The notes: generated from the sequence alone by a model not told the origin. A stretch of 45,368 nucleotides of DNA from Caulobacterales bacterium (GCA_016234625.1 JACRBD010000281.1:1-45368); one strand, 5' to 3'; numbered from the stretch's first letter, positions 27,210-36,990 are shown. Numbers and translations are program-made.

Positions 27210-27295
27210 GGGGACATGTACCGCCTTCGGTACGTGTCCCCCAATCGAGCGGCTGCGGGTTTAGGGGACACGTACCCAAGCAGGTACATGTCCCC
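27210..27295. repeat. Pair of GGGGACAYGTACC...GGTACRTGTCCCC hairpins in mutually inverted orientation
   Basis: Hairpins 27210-27241 and 27264-27295; the second is nearly the reverse complement of the first. Confidence 0.9.
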
Positions 27296-27299
27296 GCAC

Positions 27300-27521
27300 C
27301 TACCCCCCAAACAGCCCCAGCTTCTCCGGCCGGATCGTCGACCGCCGCCCCGGCAGCGCCGCCATCACCGCGTCGCGCTCCGCGTCGGACAACCGGGCCC
27401 AGCCGGCGATTTCCATCAGGGTGCGATGGCAGCCCAGGCACAGGCTGCTCTCGGGGTCGACGATGCAGACCTTCACGCAGGGCGTGGCGATGGCTTTGGG
27501 CGGGGCGTCGGGGGTCATCAC
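27300..27521 (-). CDS. DUF1289 domain protein
   Basis: TPCVKVCIVDPESSLCLGCHRTLMEIAGWARLSDAERDAVMAALPGR. Confidence 0.9.
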   Translation of the reverse strand: MMTPDAPPKAIATPCVKVCIVDPESSLCLGCHRTLMEIAGWARLSDAERDAVMAALPGRRSTIRPEKLGLFGG

Positions 27522-27719
27522 CCCAGCATCGCGGTCGCGGGCGTGTGTTTCAAGGATTCATTGCAGACATGAAGACGGCATGAATTCGCCATCTTTATTT
27601 CAAGTCCGAAAAACATGAACGACATGTAATCATTTGAATCTGTCATGTAATTAATTTGCGAATACATGGAGCCGGCAGCAGTCTTTCCCCGCAACCAACC
27701 AGGGAGAGGGAGCAGCCCC

Positions 27720-28016
27720 ATGCGAATCCTGACCATCGCCGTCGTCGCCTTGACCGCGGCGGCCGCCACGACCGCCGCCTTCGCCGCCGAAGGCCGCCTG
27801 AGCGACAGCCAGTTCATCAAGGCGTCCCATTGCCGGGGCCTGGCCGCCGGCGAGGCCGCCGCGAAGTTCGACGCCCTGCTCAAGGGCCAGAAGCGTGGTC
27901 GCGCCGATCACGTAGTCGAAAAGGCCAACATCGCCCGCGGCGACGGCGCCCGACTGGCCCGCACGGACGCCGCCGCCGCCGAAGCCAGGCTGGCGGGAGA
28001 CTGCGCCCGGTTCTGA
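27720..28016 (+). CDS. Small secreted protein (copy 1 of duplicated module)
   Basis: MRILTIAVVALTAAAATTAAFAAEGRLSDSQFIKASHCRGLAAGE; resembles 28898-29212. Confidence 0.75.
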   Translation: MRILTIAVVALTAAAATTAAFAAEGRLSDSQFIKASHCRGLAAGEAAAKFDALLKGQKRGRADHVVEKANIARGDGARLARTDAAAAEARLAGDCARF

Positions 28017-28055
28017 GGCTGACGCCTCTAACGACTGTACCCAGAGCCCGACTGG

Positions 28056-28086
28056 CGCCCCGTCTTCTTCAGGCGGGGCGTCTCTT
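28056..28086 (+). terminator. Putative intrinsic terminator
   Basis: CGCCCCG...CGGGGCG stem followed by TCTTTT. Confidence 0.6.
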
Positions 28087-28139
28087 TTGGCCCGTGGGCC
28101 TTCCGAGGGTAGGATGGGCGGGGAAGTGGGGAAGCCGCC

Positions 28140-28538
28140 ATGCTCGTCGCCCTGATCGCCCTGATGCTCACGGCCTCCGATCCGCCGCACTGGCCGGCCG
28201 ACCCGACCCGTCCGGTTCACATCAACGAGACCCACTGGATCCGGCGCCCGACCGCGGCCCAGATCGTCGACGCCTGGCCCGCCGCCGCGCGGGCGGCCGG
28301 GACCACCGGCAAGGTGCTGATGGACTGCCTGCTGGCCTACGACGGCACGCTGAAGGACTGCCGGGTGATCAGCGAGACGCCGCCGGGCCTGGGCTTTGGC
28401 GCGGCGGCCCTGGGGCTGGCGCGCCTGTACCAGCTGCAGCCGATGGTCGATGGCCAGTCGGCGACCGACGGCCGGATTGTCATTCCGGTGCGGTTCCAGC
28501 CGCCGGCCGATCCCGCCGCGAAGCAGCCAGCCTGGTAG
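28140..28538 (+). CDS. TonB C-terminal-like protein (copy 1)
   Basis: GKVLMDCLLAYDGTLKDCRVISETPPGLGFGAAALGLARLYQLQPM. Confidence 0.75.
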   Translation: MLVALIALMLTASDPPHWPADPTRPVHINETHWIRRPTAAQIVDAWPAAARAAGTTGKVLMDCLLAYDGTLKDCRVISETPPGLGFGAAALGLARLYQLQPMVDGQSATDGRIVIPVRFQPPADPAAKQPAW

Positions 28539-28567
28539 GGGCGCCGGCCTGGACTTCAAACAACTCC

Positions 28568-28690
28568 GTCATGGCCCGACTCGTTCGGGCCACCCATGCG
28601 CGGCGATGTCTGGGTTCGGCCCGCTGAAGGTCGGCGTCTGACCGTCACACACAGTGTTCTTGGGTGGCCCGGACGAGCCGGGCCATGACG
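28568..28690. repeat. Palindromic intergenic repeat, copy 1 (GTCATGGCCCGACTCGTTCGGGCCACCCA ... inverted arm)
   Basis: Arms 28568-28597 and 28661-28690; two related copies in this window. Confidence 0.9.
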
Positions 28691-28897
28691 GTGAAGGGGG
28701 GGCGAAGGGACGGGTCGCCGGAGCACTGATCGGGCGCGAGGCCTCGAACGGGCCCTACGGATGCAGACCCTCGGATTAAATTTCAGACATGTTAAATCAT
28801 TGTAATTACACATTTATTTCCCCGTTGTAATTTGCTGTCCGCGACGGATGGGCGCATCACCCTCCCCAGTTTCAACTCAGGGAAAGGGAGCCTCCCG

Positions 28898-29212
28898 ATG
28901 CGTATCCTCACCGCCGCCGTCGTCCTCGCCGCCGTTGCCGCCACGGGCACGGCCGCCTCCGCCCAGCACCGCCTCAACGACAGCCAGTTCATCGCCGCCG
29001 CCAGGTGCCGCGGCCTGCTGCAGGGCGCCGACACCGCCAGCATCGACGCCGTCATCAAGGCCAACAAGTCCGGCCGCGTGGGCGTGGTCCTCGACCGCGC
29101 CGCCACCGAGCGCAAGGCCGCCGAACGCAAGGCCCGCAAGGCCACCGGCGCCGGCGGCAAGGCCGAGGTCGCCCGCCTGGCCGCCGACGCCTGCGCCGGC
29201 CTCAACGGCTAG
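28898..29212 (+). CDS. Small secreted protein (copy 2)
   Basis: MRILTAAVVLAAVAATGTAASAQHRLNDSQFIAAARCRGLLQGADTASIDAVIKANKSGRV. Confidence 0.78.
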   Translation: MRILTAAVVLAAVAATGTAASAQHRLNDSQFIAAARCRGLLQGADTASIDAVIKANKSGRVGVVLDRAATERKAAERKARKATGAGGKAEVARLAADACAGLNG

Positions 29213-29277
29213 CACCCCATCGGCCGCGCCCTCGCGCGGTTGATCACCCGATCCAGTCGAGCACCCTGGATTCACCT

Positions 29278-29312
29278 GGCGCCCCGTCTCCCCCGGCGGG
29301 GCGCCCTTTTTT
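29278..29312 (+). terminator. Intrinsic terminator
   Basis: GGCGCCCCG-N10-CGGGGCGCC followed by CTTTTTT. Confidence 0.85.
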
Positions 29313-29353
29313 GTAGTCACGGTCGCCGCGCCGGCGGCTAAGCTCCCAAGCCT

Positions 29354-30121
29354 GTGTCCCGGGGGATAGCCGTGCTTCTCGCCATCTTCGCCGCCGCGGC
29401 CGTCGCCGCCCAGCCGGTTCCGCCAGCCCTTCCGGTCGCGCCGATGCCCAATCGCCCTGCGCCGCAGGCGGCGGATCCGGCGACCGCCGCCAAATCGGCC
29501 GCGCCGTCGCCGACGCTCATCGAAAGGCCCGACTGGGTTCGGAAGCCGAACGGCGACGACCTGGCGAGGTTCTATCCGGATCGGGCCCAACGGCTGGAGA
29601 TGGAGGGCCGGGTCGTCCTGCTCTGCCATGTCCAGAACGATGGCCTGTTGCGCCTGTGCGAAATCATTGAGGAGACTCCGCCGGGGTACGACTTTGGCGC
29701 GGCGGTCCTGAAGATGGTGCCGCTATTCCGGATGAGGCCGCCGGACACGTCGAAGTTTAGTGTCCCGGGCGATTCCGGGTTCACGGTCCGCGTCCGGATC
29801 ATCTTCAAGCCACCCGAGCCTGCGCCACCCGAGCCTGCGCCGCCCGAGCAGCAGGAGGTGATCGCCGAGGTGATGCTCGAAGACTATGTCCAGTGCTATG
29901 GAATCGTCGGGGCCGACCTTGACGCGGACCCGAGGCGGCGGCGCCTGATCCCCGTGCTCGACCTTCTGAAGAAGAGCGCCCTCGGCGTGGCGGTATACGC
30001 AGAGGTGGACGCCGACACGGTGCGCGCTCGGCTCGACGCGGCGCGGGCGAGGCCGACAGCCGACGAGGCGTTCGGCCGCACCTGCCGCGCCCTTGTTGAA
30101 GAGTGGCTGGACAGCCGGTGA
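29354..30121 (+). CDS. TonB C-terminal-like protein with C-terminal extension (copy 2)
   Basis: GRVVLLCHVQNDGLLRLCEIIEETPPGYDFGAAVLKMVPLFRMRPP. Confidence 0.78.
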   Translation: MSRGIAVLLAIFAAAAVAAQPVPPALPVAPMPNRPAPQAADPATAAKSAAPSPTLIERPDWVRKPNGDDLARFYPDRAQRLEMEGRVVLLCHVQNDGLLRLCEIIEETPPGYDFGAAVLKMVPLFRMRPPDTSKFSVPGDSGFTVRVRIIFKPPEPAPPEPAPPEQQEVIAEVMLEDYVQCYGIVGADLDADPRRRRLIPVLDLLKKSALGVAVYAEVDADTVRARLDAARARPTADEAFGRTCRALVEEWLDSR

Positions 30122-30236
30122 CGTTCTCAATCACCTTTACGTTGACGCTCGCGTCATCTTTCCAAACAACTGTTCGACCTCTATACTCCGCCGCGACGCA
30201 CAACGGCCCCATGAGAGGCCGCTCCGGGAGCCACAT

Positions 30237-31439
30237 ATGAACCTCGAATTCTCCCCCGAAGACCTCGCCTTCCGTGACGAGGTCCGCTGCTTTATCGAGC
30301 AGAATTATCCGGAAAGTCTGCGCGGAAAGCAGGACGAAGGGGACGACCTGACCAAGGACGACTTCCTGTCCTGGCACAAGGTTCTGGCCAAGAAGGGCTG
30401 GGTCGCCCCGTCCTGGCCCAAGGAATGGGGCGGCTGCGGCTGGACCTCGACCCAGAAGTACATCTTCTCCGAGGAAACCGCCCGGGCCGACGCCATCGCC
30501 ATCCTGCCGTTCGGCGTGGCGATGGTCGCCCCGGTGATCTACACCTTCGGCACCCAGGCCCAGAAGGAACGCTTCCTGCCCAAGATCTACAACGGCGAGG
30601 AGTGGTGGTGTCAGGGCTATAGCGAGCCGGGCTCGGGCTCGGACCTGGCCAGCCTGAAGACCAAGGCCGAGCGCATCACCGGCGACGACGGCAAGGAGTA
30701 CTACCTGGTCAACGGCCAGAAGACCTGGACCACCCTGGCCCAGCACGCCGACTGGGGCTTCTTCCTGGTCCGCACCGACCCGACCGCCAAGATCCAGTCG
30801 GGCATCAGCTTCCTGCTGATCGACATGAAGACCCCTGGCATCGAGGTGCGCCGCATCACGACGCTGGAAGGCGGCCACGAGGTCAACGAGGTCTGGCTCG
30901 AAAACGTCAAGGTTCCCGTCGAGAACCGCGTGTTCGAGGAGAACCAGGGCTGGACCTGCGCCAAGTTCCTGCTGGCCCACGAGCGCTCCGGCATCGCCGG
31001 CGTCGCCCGCTCCAAGCGGGGCGTCGAACGGGTCCGCGAGATGGCCTCGACGGAGCTCAATGACGACGGCACGCCGCTGATCCAGGACGCCGCCTTCAAG
31101 CGCAAGGTGGCCGAGCTGGAGATCGACCTGACGGCGCTGGAGTTCACCGAGCTGCGCACCCTGGCCAGCGAAAGCGCCGGCAAGGGCCCCGGACCGGAAT
31201 CCTCGCTGCTCAAGGTCAAGGGCACCGAGATCCAGCAGCGGCTGACCGAGCTGGCCCTCGAGGCCGCCGGCCACTACGGCGCGCCCTATCTGCGCGACAT
31301 GGGCGGCAACGCCAAGATCGGCCCCGACTACGCCGTCGGCCGCGCCGGCGCCTACTTCAACACCCGCAAGACCTCGATCTACGGTGGATCCAACGAGATC
31401 CAGCGGAACATCATCGCCAAGATGGTCTTGGGCCTCTGA
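30237..31439 (+). CDS. Acyl-CoA dehydrogenase (pimeloyl-CoA dehydrogenase large-subunit-like)
   Basis: GYSEPGSGSDLASLKTKAER, ALEAAGHYGAPYL, GGSNEIQRNIIAKMVLGL. Confidence 0.92.
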   Translation: MNLEFSPEDLAFRDEVRCFIEQNYPESLRGKQDEGDDLTKDDFLSWHKVLAKKGWVAPSWPKEWGGCGWTSTQKYIFSEETARADAIAILPFGVAMVAPVIYTFGTQAQKERFLPKIYNGEEWWCQGYSEPGSGSDLASLKTKAERITGDDGKEYYLVNGQKTWTTLAQHADWGFFLVRTDPTAKIQSGISFLLIDMKTPGIEVRRITTLEGGHEVNEVWLENVKVPVENRVFEENQGWTCAKFLLAHERSGIAGVARSKRGVERVREMASTELNDDGTPLIQDAAFKRKVAELEIDLTALEFTELRTLASESAGKGPGPESSLLKVKGTEIQQRLTELALEAAGHYGAPYLRDMGGNAKIGPDYAVGRAGAYFNTRKTSIYGGSNEIQRNIIAKMVLGL

Positions 31440-31456
31440 ACTAGCGGCGACCCGCC

Positions 31457-31564
31457 TGCGTCCTTCGACACGCGCCCTTGCGGGCGCTGCTCAGGATGAC
31501 GAAGGTGGGGCGCTGGAATTCGTCATCCTGAGCAGGCCGCGTCGCGGCCGTGTCGAAGGACGCA
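31457..31564. repeat. Intergenic inverted repeat (TGCGTCCTTCGACACG...CTCAGGATGACGA / TCGTCATCCTGAG...CGTGTCGAAGGACGCA)
   Basis: Complementary arms between two cotranscribed acyl-CoA dehydrogenase genes. Confidence 0.9.
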
Positions 31565-31614
31565 CAACAACAGACCGAACCCCGCGAGGGGGCAAGAAAC
31601 GAGGACGCGCAGGG

Positions 31615-32757
31615 ATGGATTTCAACTTCACCGAAGAGCAGTCGATGCTGCGTGACACGGTCACCAGCTTCCTCCAGGACCGCTACGACTTCGACAAGCG
31701 TCGCAAGATGATCACCTCCGACACCGGTCGTGATCCGGCGATCTGGGAGGCGTTCGCCAACGAGCTGGGCATCCTGGGCGCGCCGTTCTCGGAAGAGCTG
31801 GGCGGCCTGGGCGGCGGGGCGATCGAGAACATGATCGTCATGGAGGAGTTCGGCAAAGCCCTGGTGGTCGAGCCCTACCTCGGCACGGTGGTGATCGGCG
31901 GCGGCTTCCTCAAGCACTCGGGCTACGCCGGCGCGGCGGACCTGATCGGCGGCATCATCGAGGGCAAGGTGATCGTCGCCTTCGCCTATGCCGAGCCGCA
32001 GGGTCGCTACACCTGGTCGGATCTGAAGACCACGGCCAGAAAGGACGGCGCCGGCTATGTCCTGAACGGCCACAAGGCTGTGGTCATCGGCGCCCCCTGG
32101 GCGACCCACCTGATCGTCACCGCCCGCACCGGCGGCGGCCAGCGCGACGAGAGCGGCGTCTCGGTGTTCATCGTCGAGAAGGGCGCCAAGGGCGTGGTCA
32201 CCCGTGACTATCCCACGGTCGACGGCCAGCGCGCATCGGAAGTCTATTTCGAGAACGTCTCGGTCGGCGCCGACGCGCTGATCGGCGCGGAAGGCGCGGG
32301 CCTGCCGCTGGTCAACAAGGTCATCGACGAGGCCACGGCCGCGTCCTGCGCCGAGGCCGTGGGCGCCATGCGCCAGCTGCACACGGGCACTCTGGAATAC
32401 GCCCGCCAGCGCAAGCAGTTCGGCGTGCCGATCGCCAGCTTCCAGGTGCTGCAGCACCGGATGGTCGACATGTTCATGAACGTCGAGCAGTCGGTCTCGA
32501 TGACCTACATGGCCACCATCAAGCTGACCGATGACGCCGAGCGCGCCAAGGCGGTCAGCGCCGCCAAGGTGCAGATCGGCAAGGCCTGCAAGTTCGTCGG
32601 CCAGAACGCCATCCAGATCCACGGCGGCATGGGCATGACCGACGAACTGGCCATCGGCCACTACTTCAAGCGCGCCACGATGATCGAAGGCCTCTACGGC
32701 TCGGTCGACCATCACCTGCGCCGCTATGAGGGCCTGAGCTTCGGCAAGGCGGCGTAG
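31615..32757 (+). CDS. Acyl-CoA dehydrogenase (pimeloyl-CoA dehydrogenase small-subunit-like)
   Basis: MDFNFTEEQSMLRDTVTSFLQDRYDFDKRR; IQIHGGMGMTDELAIGHYFKRATMIEGLYG. Confidence 0.92.
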   Translation: MDFNFTEEQSMLRDTVTSFLQDRYDFDKRRKMITSDTGRDPAIWEAFANELGILGAPFSEELGGLGGGAIENMIVMEEFGKALVVEPYLGTVVIGGGFLKHSGYAGAADLIGGIIEGKVIVAFAYAEPQGRYTWSDLKTTARKDGAGYVLNGHKAVVIGAPWATHLIVTARTGGGQRDESGVSVFIVEKGAKGVVTRDYPTVDGQRASEVYFENVSVGADALIGAEGAGLPLVNKVIDEATAASCAEAVGAMRQLHTGTLEYARQRKQFGVPIASFQVLQHRMVDMFMNVEQSVSMTYMATIKLTDDAERAKAVSAAKVQIGKACKFVGQNAIQIHGGMGMTDELAIGHYFKRATMIEGLYGSVDHHLRRYEGLSFGKAA

Positions 32758-32845
32758 TTGGTTTCAGCCGGACGGAATTGAAGGGGCGGGGGCTGAGAAG
32801 CGCCCGCCCTTTTTCTTGTTCCCTGCTCACCACTCCAAACGGTCC

Positions 32846-32972
32846 GTCATGGCCCGGCTTGTCCGGGCCACCCATGCGCACCAAAGGTGGGCGGTTGCCC
32901 GCATGAACAACCTAGGCGATAAATTCCTTATCCCTCGTGTACATGGGTGGCCCGGACAAGCCGGGCCATGAC
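32846..32972. repeat. Palindromic intergenic repeat, copy 2 (GTCATGGCCCGGCTTGTCCGGGCCACCCAT ... inverted arm)
   Basis: Arms 32846-32875 and 32943-32972. Confidence 0.92.
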
Positions 32973-33000
32973 GGCGGGTTTGGGGGACGGGGAGGGCGTG

Positions 33001-34161
33001 ATGCGGCGAAGGACGTTCCTGTCGGGGGCGGCGGCCGGCCTGACGCTGGCGGGCTGCGCGCCGGCGTCGCGGATGTTGGCGGCGCCCGAAGGCGTCACCC
33101 TGACGCCGGTGAAATCCTATTCCCGACTGACCAGCGCCGTCCTCCTGCGGCTCGCCGGGGTAAAGGGCGTGCCGGCCCGTCATGCGGTGGATTGCTGGCG
33201 GGTGGCCTATGGCTCCCACGATAGACAGGGCCGGCCGATCCGGCTCAGCGGCCTGTTGGCGCTGCCCAGGGGCGTGACCGCCCGGGGGCTGGTCAGCTGG
33301 CAACACGGCACCACCACCTCACGCGAAGACGTGCCGTCCAGGCTGTCGTCCGAGGGAGTCGCGGCGGCCGTGGTCTTCGCCGGCAACGGCTTCGCGGCGG
33401 TGGCGCCGGACTATCTGGGCCTGGGGGACTCGCCCCTGACCCACACCTACTACGCCGCTGACGACACCGCGCGGGCGGTGATCGACCTGCTGGACGCCGT
33501 GCGGACCGTGTCCGGCGTGCCCGACACGCCGCCGTTCCTGGCCGGCTTCTCCCAGGGCGGCCACGCCTGCATGGCGGTGCAACAGGCGCTGGAGGCGAGC
33601 GGCCGCGCGGTGCTGGGCAGCGCGCCCTGCGCCGGGGCGTTCAACCTGCGCACCGTCAGCTTCCCGGCGGCGCTGAAGGGCGGGGCGACGCAGAGCTCGT
33701 TGTACCTGAACTACCTCGTCCGGGGGCTCGGCGCCCGCTACGGCCATCCGCTGGAGAGCGCCCTGACCGACCGGGCCTCTGCCCTGACCCGCACCCTCTA
33801 CGACCAGCCGCACAAGCCAGAGGCGATCATCGCCGTTCTGCCCAGGGATCCGCGCGGCCTGTTCAACACCGGGTTCCTCGACGCCTTCGAGCGCGGCGGG
33901 CCGCACTGGTTGCTGGACGCGATGGCGGCCAACGAGGTCAGCCACTTCACGCCGCGCGCGCCGGTCCGCCTCTACTTCGGCGCCGCCGATCTGGATGTGT
34001 CGCCGACCGAAGCGACGACCACGGCGCGGATGTTCCAGGCGCTCGGCGCCGACGCGGCGGCGGTCGACGTGGGGCCGTACGACCACAACGCCTCGATCCT
34101 GCGGGCCGCGCCGAAGGCGCTGGCATGGCTTGAAACCCTGGTCGAGCCGCGCGCCGGGTAA
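33001..34161 (+). CDS. Secretory lipase-like alpha/beta hydrolase with Tat/lipoprotein-type signal
   Basis: MRRRTFLSGAAAGLTLAGC; FLAGFSQGGHACMA (GxSxG). Confidence 0.85.
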   Translation: MRRRTFLSGAAAGLTLAGCAPASRMLAAPEGVTLTPVKSYSRLTSAVLLRLAGVKGVPARHAVDCWRVAYGSHDRQGRPIRLSGLLALPRGVTARGLVSWQHGTTTSREDVPSRLSSEGVAAAVVFAGNGFAAVAPDYLGLGDSPLTHTYYAADDTARAVIDLLDAVRTVSGVPDTPPFLAGFSQGGHACMAVQQALEASGRAVLGSAPCAGAFNLRTVSFPAALKGGATQSSLYLNYLVRGLGARYGHPLESALTDRASALTRTLYDQPHKPEAIIAVLPRDPRGLFNTGFLDAFERGGPHWLLDAMAANEVSHFTPRAPVRLYFGAADLDVSPTEATTTARMFQALGADAAAVDVGPYDHNASILRAAPKALAWLETLVEPRAG

Positions 34162-34204
34162 CCTGGGCGGCCGGTTCACACATCTGAAAGCGCTTTGGCT
34201 TCAG

Positions 34205-36391
34205 ATGCTTGGGCCTGCGCAAACCGGACGGGGGAATTCCGTGTCGACCAAGGCCCATAAGCCCGATCCCCAGGCCAGCCCTGGGACGGCCGTTCGCGAG
34301 TCCGGCGCCGCGGCCCTGACCCGGACGATGACCCTGATCGCGACGGGCGGCTCCCTGCCGGACATCCTCGATGCGATCGCCCGCTGCGTGGAGGCCGAAC
34401 ACCCGGCCGTCCTGTGCAGCATCCTGCTGCTCGACGACACCGGCAAACACCTCCTGAACGGCGCCGGGCCGAGCCTGCCGGACTTCTACAACGACGCCAT
34501 CAACGGGGTCGAAATCGGTCCTGACGTGGGATCCTGCGGCACCGCCGCCTTCGCCAACACCTGCACCATCGTGGCGGACATCCAGACCGATCCCCTGTGG
34601 GTCAACTTCAAGGATCTGGCCGCCCAGGCGGGCCTGGCGTCCTGCTGGTCGGAGCCGATCCGCGGCCGCGCCGGCCAGGTGCTGGGCACCTTCGCCATGT
34701 ACCACCGCGAGATCCGGGTTCCGGACGAGGACGATTTCAGATCGATCGAGGCGGCGGCGCATATCGCCGCCATCGCCATCGAGCGCAAGCAGTCCGAGGA
34801 GGCGCTGGCCGCCAGCGAGGCCCGCCACCGGTTGTTCGCCGACAACGCCAACGACCTGATCATGCTGAGCGGCCTCGATGGCCGGCTGACCTACATCTCG
34901 CCCTCGGTGGCGAGGGTGACCGGCTATCTCCCCGAAATACTGGTGGGTCGGCTGATCAAGGACCTGGTTCATCCCGAGGACTGGCCGACCATGCTGGCCG
35001 TCGGCGACCGGCTCTATGCGGGTGAATTCGCGACGGACGCGCCCAGGGTCGAATACCGGGCCCGTCACAAGGACGGCCGCTGGCTGTGGTTCGAAACCCG
35101 CACCTGCCTGATCCGCGACCCCGAGACGGGTGAGCCGACGGGAACCCTCGACGTGGCCCGAGACGTCACGGCGCGCAAGCTGCTGGAGGCGGAGCTGCGG
35201 GAGCGCACCCGCGAGGCCGAGGCCGCCACCGAGGCCAAATCCAGCTTCCTGGCCAACATGAGTCACGAAATCCGCACGCCCCTGACGGCGATTCTCGGCT
35301 TCTCCGGCGTTTTGAACGGGATGTCCGGACTGCCGGAAGAGGCGCGGCTGCACCTGCAGCGGATCACCACGGCGGGCGAGGCGCTGCTGTCGGTGGTCAA
35401 CGACGTGCTCGACTTCTCAAGGCTTGAAGCCGGCCAGATGGATCTGGATTCCCGGCCGTTCGACCCGGCCGCCGTGGTGCGCGAGACCGTCGACCTCGTG
35501 GCGGGCCAGGCGGCGGCCAAACAGCTGCGGCTGGAGGTGGCCATCGACGGCGACCTTCCAGCTTCCGTCAACGCGGACAGCACGCGCCTGCGCCAGATTC
35601 TGCTCAACCTGCTGGGCAACGCCCTGAAGTTCACCCAGACCGGCGGCGTCCGCGTAACGGTCAGTCACATGGCCGCCGAAGGCGGTCGGCTGCGGATAGA
35701 GGTCGAGGACACAGGCCCCGGCATCCCTGCCGATCGCCTGGACCGGCTGTTCCAGCGGTTCTCGCAGGTCGATGGCTCGATCAGCCGGCGGCATGGCGGG
35801 TCCGGGCTGGGCCTGGCGATCTGTCTGGGCCTGACCGAGCTGATGGGCGGCCGGATCGGCGTCGAAAGCGTCGAGGGCGAGGGATCGCGGTTCTGGTTCA
35901 CCGTCGCGGCCCCGCCGGTCGCGGCGCTCGCGGCGGCTTCGCCCGAGTTGGTCGATCATGCGACCATGCCGACGGCGCGGGTGCTGCTGGTCGATGACGT
36001 GGCGATCAACCGCCAACTGGTCCGGACCATCCTGGCGCCCTTCGGCCATGACATCACCGAGGCCGGCGGCGGCGCGGAAGCGGTCGAGGTCGCTCATCGG
36101 ACGGCCTTCGATCTGATCCTGATGGACGTGCAGATGCCGGGCATGGACGGCCTGACCGCCACCCGCGCGATCCGGGCGACCGCCGAGGTCAACCGAAACA
36201 CCCCGATCCTGGCCTTCAGCGCCAACGTCCTGGCCGACCAGCTGGCCGCCTGCCGGGCCGCCGGGATGAACGACCACATCGTCAAGCCGATCAATCTGAC
36301 CGACCTGGTCGCCAAGGTGGCGCTCTGGACCAGCGACGCGGCGCCGGCCATCCTGGATTGCCGGGACCTGCGCGAGGCTCAGTCCGCGTAG
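34205..36391 (+). CDS. Hybrid sensor histidine kinase/response regulator (GAF, PAS, HisKA, HATPase, REC)
   Basis: FLANMSHEIRTPLTAILGF, GSGLGLAICLGLTELMGG, RVLLVDDVAINRQL, LILMDVQMPGMDGL. Alternative GTG start 34241. Confidence 0.92.
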   Translation: MLGPAQTGRGNSVSTKAHKPDPQASPGTAVRESGAAALTRTMTLIATGGSLPDILDAIARCVEAEHPAVLCSILLLDDTGKHLLNGAGPSLPDFYNDAINGVEIGPDVGSCGTAAFANTCTIVADIQTDPLWVNFKDLAAQAGLASCWSEPIRGRAGQVLGTFAMYHREIRVPDEDDFRSIEAAAHIAAIAIERKQSEEALAASEARHRLFADNANDLIMLSGLDGRLTYISPSVARVTGYLPEILVGRLIKDLVHPEDWPTMLAVGDRLYAGEFATDAPRVEYRARHKDGRWLWFETRTCLIRDPETGEPTGTLDVARDVTARKLLEAELRERTREAEAATEAKSSFLANMSHEIRTPLTAILGFSGVLNGMSGLPEEARLHLQRITTAGEALLSVVNDVLDFSRLEAGQMDLDSRPFDPAAVVRETVDLVAGQAAAKQLRLEVAIDGDLPASVNADSTRLRQILLNLLGNALKFTQTGGVRVTVSHMAAEGGRLRIEVEDTGPGIPADRLDRLFQRFSQVDGSISRRHGGSGLGLAICLGLTELMGGRIGVESVEGEGSRFWFTVAAPPVAALAAASPELVDHATMPTARVLLVDDVAINRQLVRTILAPFGHDITEAGGGAEAVEVAHRTAFDLILMDVQMPGMDGLTATRAIRATAEVNRNTPILAFSANVLADQLAACRAAGMNDHIVKPINLTDLVAKVALWTSDAAPAILDCRDLREAQSA

Positions 36392-36990
36392 ACCCGCCCG
36401 GCGATCGCCGCGACCGCCGCCTCGATCCGCGCCCAGCCGGCGTTGTCCAGGGCCACCCCGGCGAACGGCCGCTCCCGCGCCCGGCGCAGGGCCAGCATCT
36501 GGATGGCCGCGATCAGAATGGCGTTGACCGCCGGGACATCGACGCCAGAGGGGCGGGGGAGGGCGGCTAGGCGCTCGGCCGCCCAGGCCTGCATGGCCGC
36601 CGACCGGCTGGCGTCCAGGGCCCGCAGGACCGGGGCGTCCTCGACCGTCTCCCAGGCGGTCAGGCCCTGCAGCAATGGATCACTCGCGAGCGCCCGGCCG
36701 TAGGCCAGAACGAGGTCGGTCGCCGCCTCGCCGTACGAGCCGGCTGGCGCCACGTTTTCCGCTTCACCCAGGGACCATCTGACCTCCGCGCCCAGCCGCT
36801 CGACCACTCCCTCGACCCCGCCGAAGTAGCGATAGACCAGCTTGCGGTCGACGCCGGCCGCCTCGGCGATGGCCTGCACGTTCAGGGCTGCGAAGCCCTT
36901 GTCGGCCAGCAGGCCGGCGGCCGCCTCGACAATCGCGCGCTCGGTGGCGGCCCGGTCCCGGGCGGGGGCCGGTGCATCGGCGCGGGTCAT
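36379..36990 (-). CDS. TetR/AcrR family transcriptional regulator
   Basis: ATERAIVEAAAGLLADKGFAALNVQAIAEAAGVDRKLVYRYFGG. Confidence 0.9.
   Translation of the reverse strand: MTRADAPAPARDRAATERAIVEAAAGLLADKGFAALNVQAIAEAAGVDRKLVYRYFGGVEGVVERLGAEVRWSLGEAENVAPAGSYGEAATDLVLAYGRALASDPLLQGLTAWETVEDAPVLRALDASRSAAMQAWAAERLAALPRPSGVDVPAVNAILIAAIQMLALRRARERPFAGVALDNAGWARIEAAVAAIAGRVYAD

Noticed and set aside
29805-31274. 489-aa minus-strand ORF
   Set aside because: Antisense shadow of the acyl-CoA dehydrogenase gene
31441-32715. 424-aa minus-strand ORF
   Set aside because: Antisense shadow of the second acyl-CoA dehydrogenase gene
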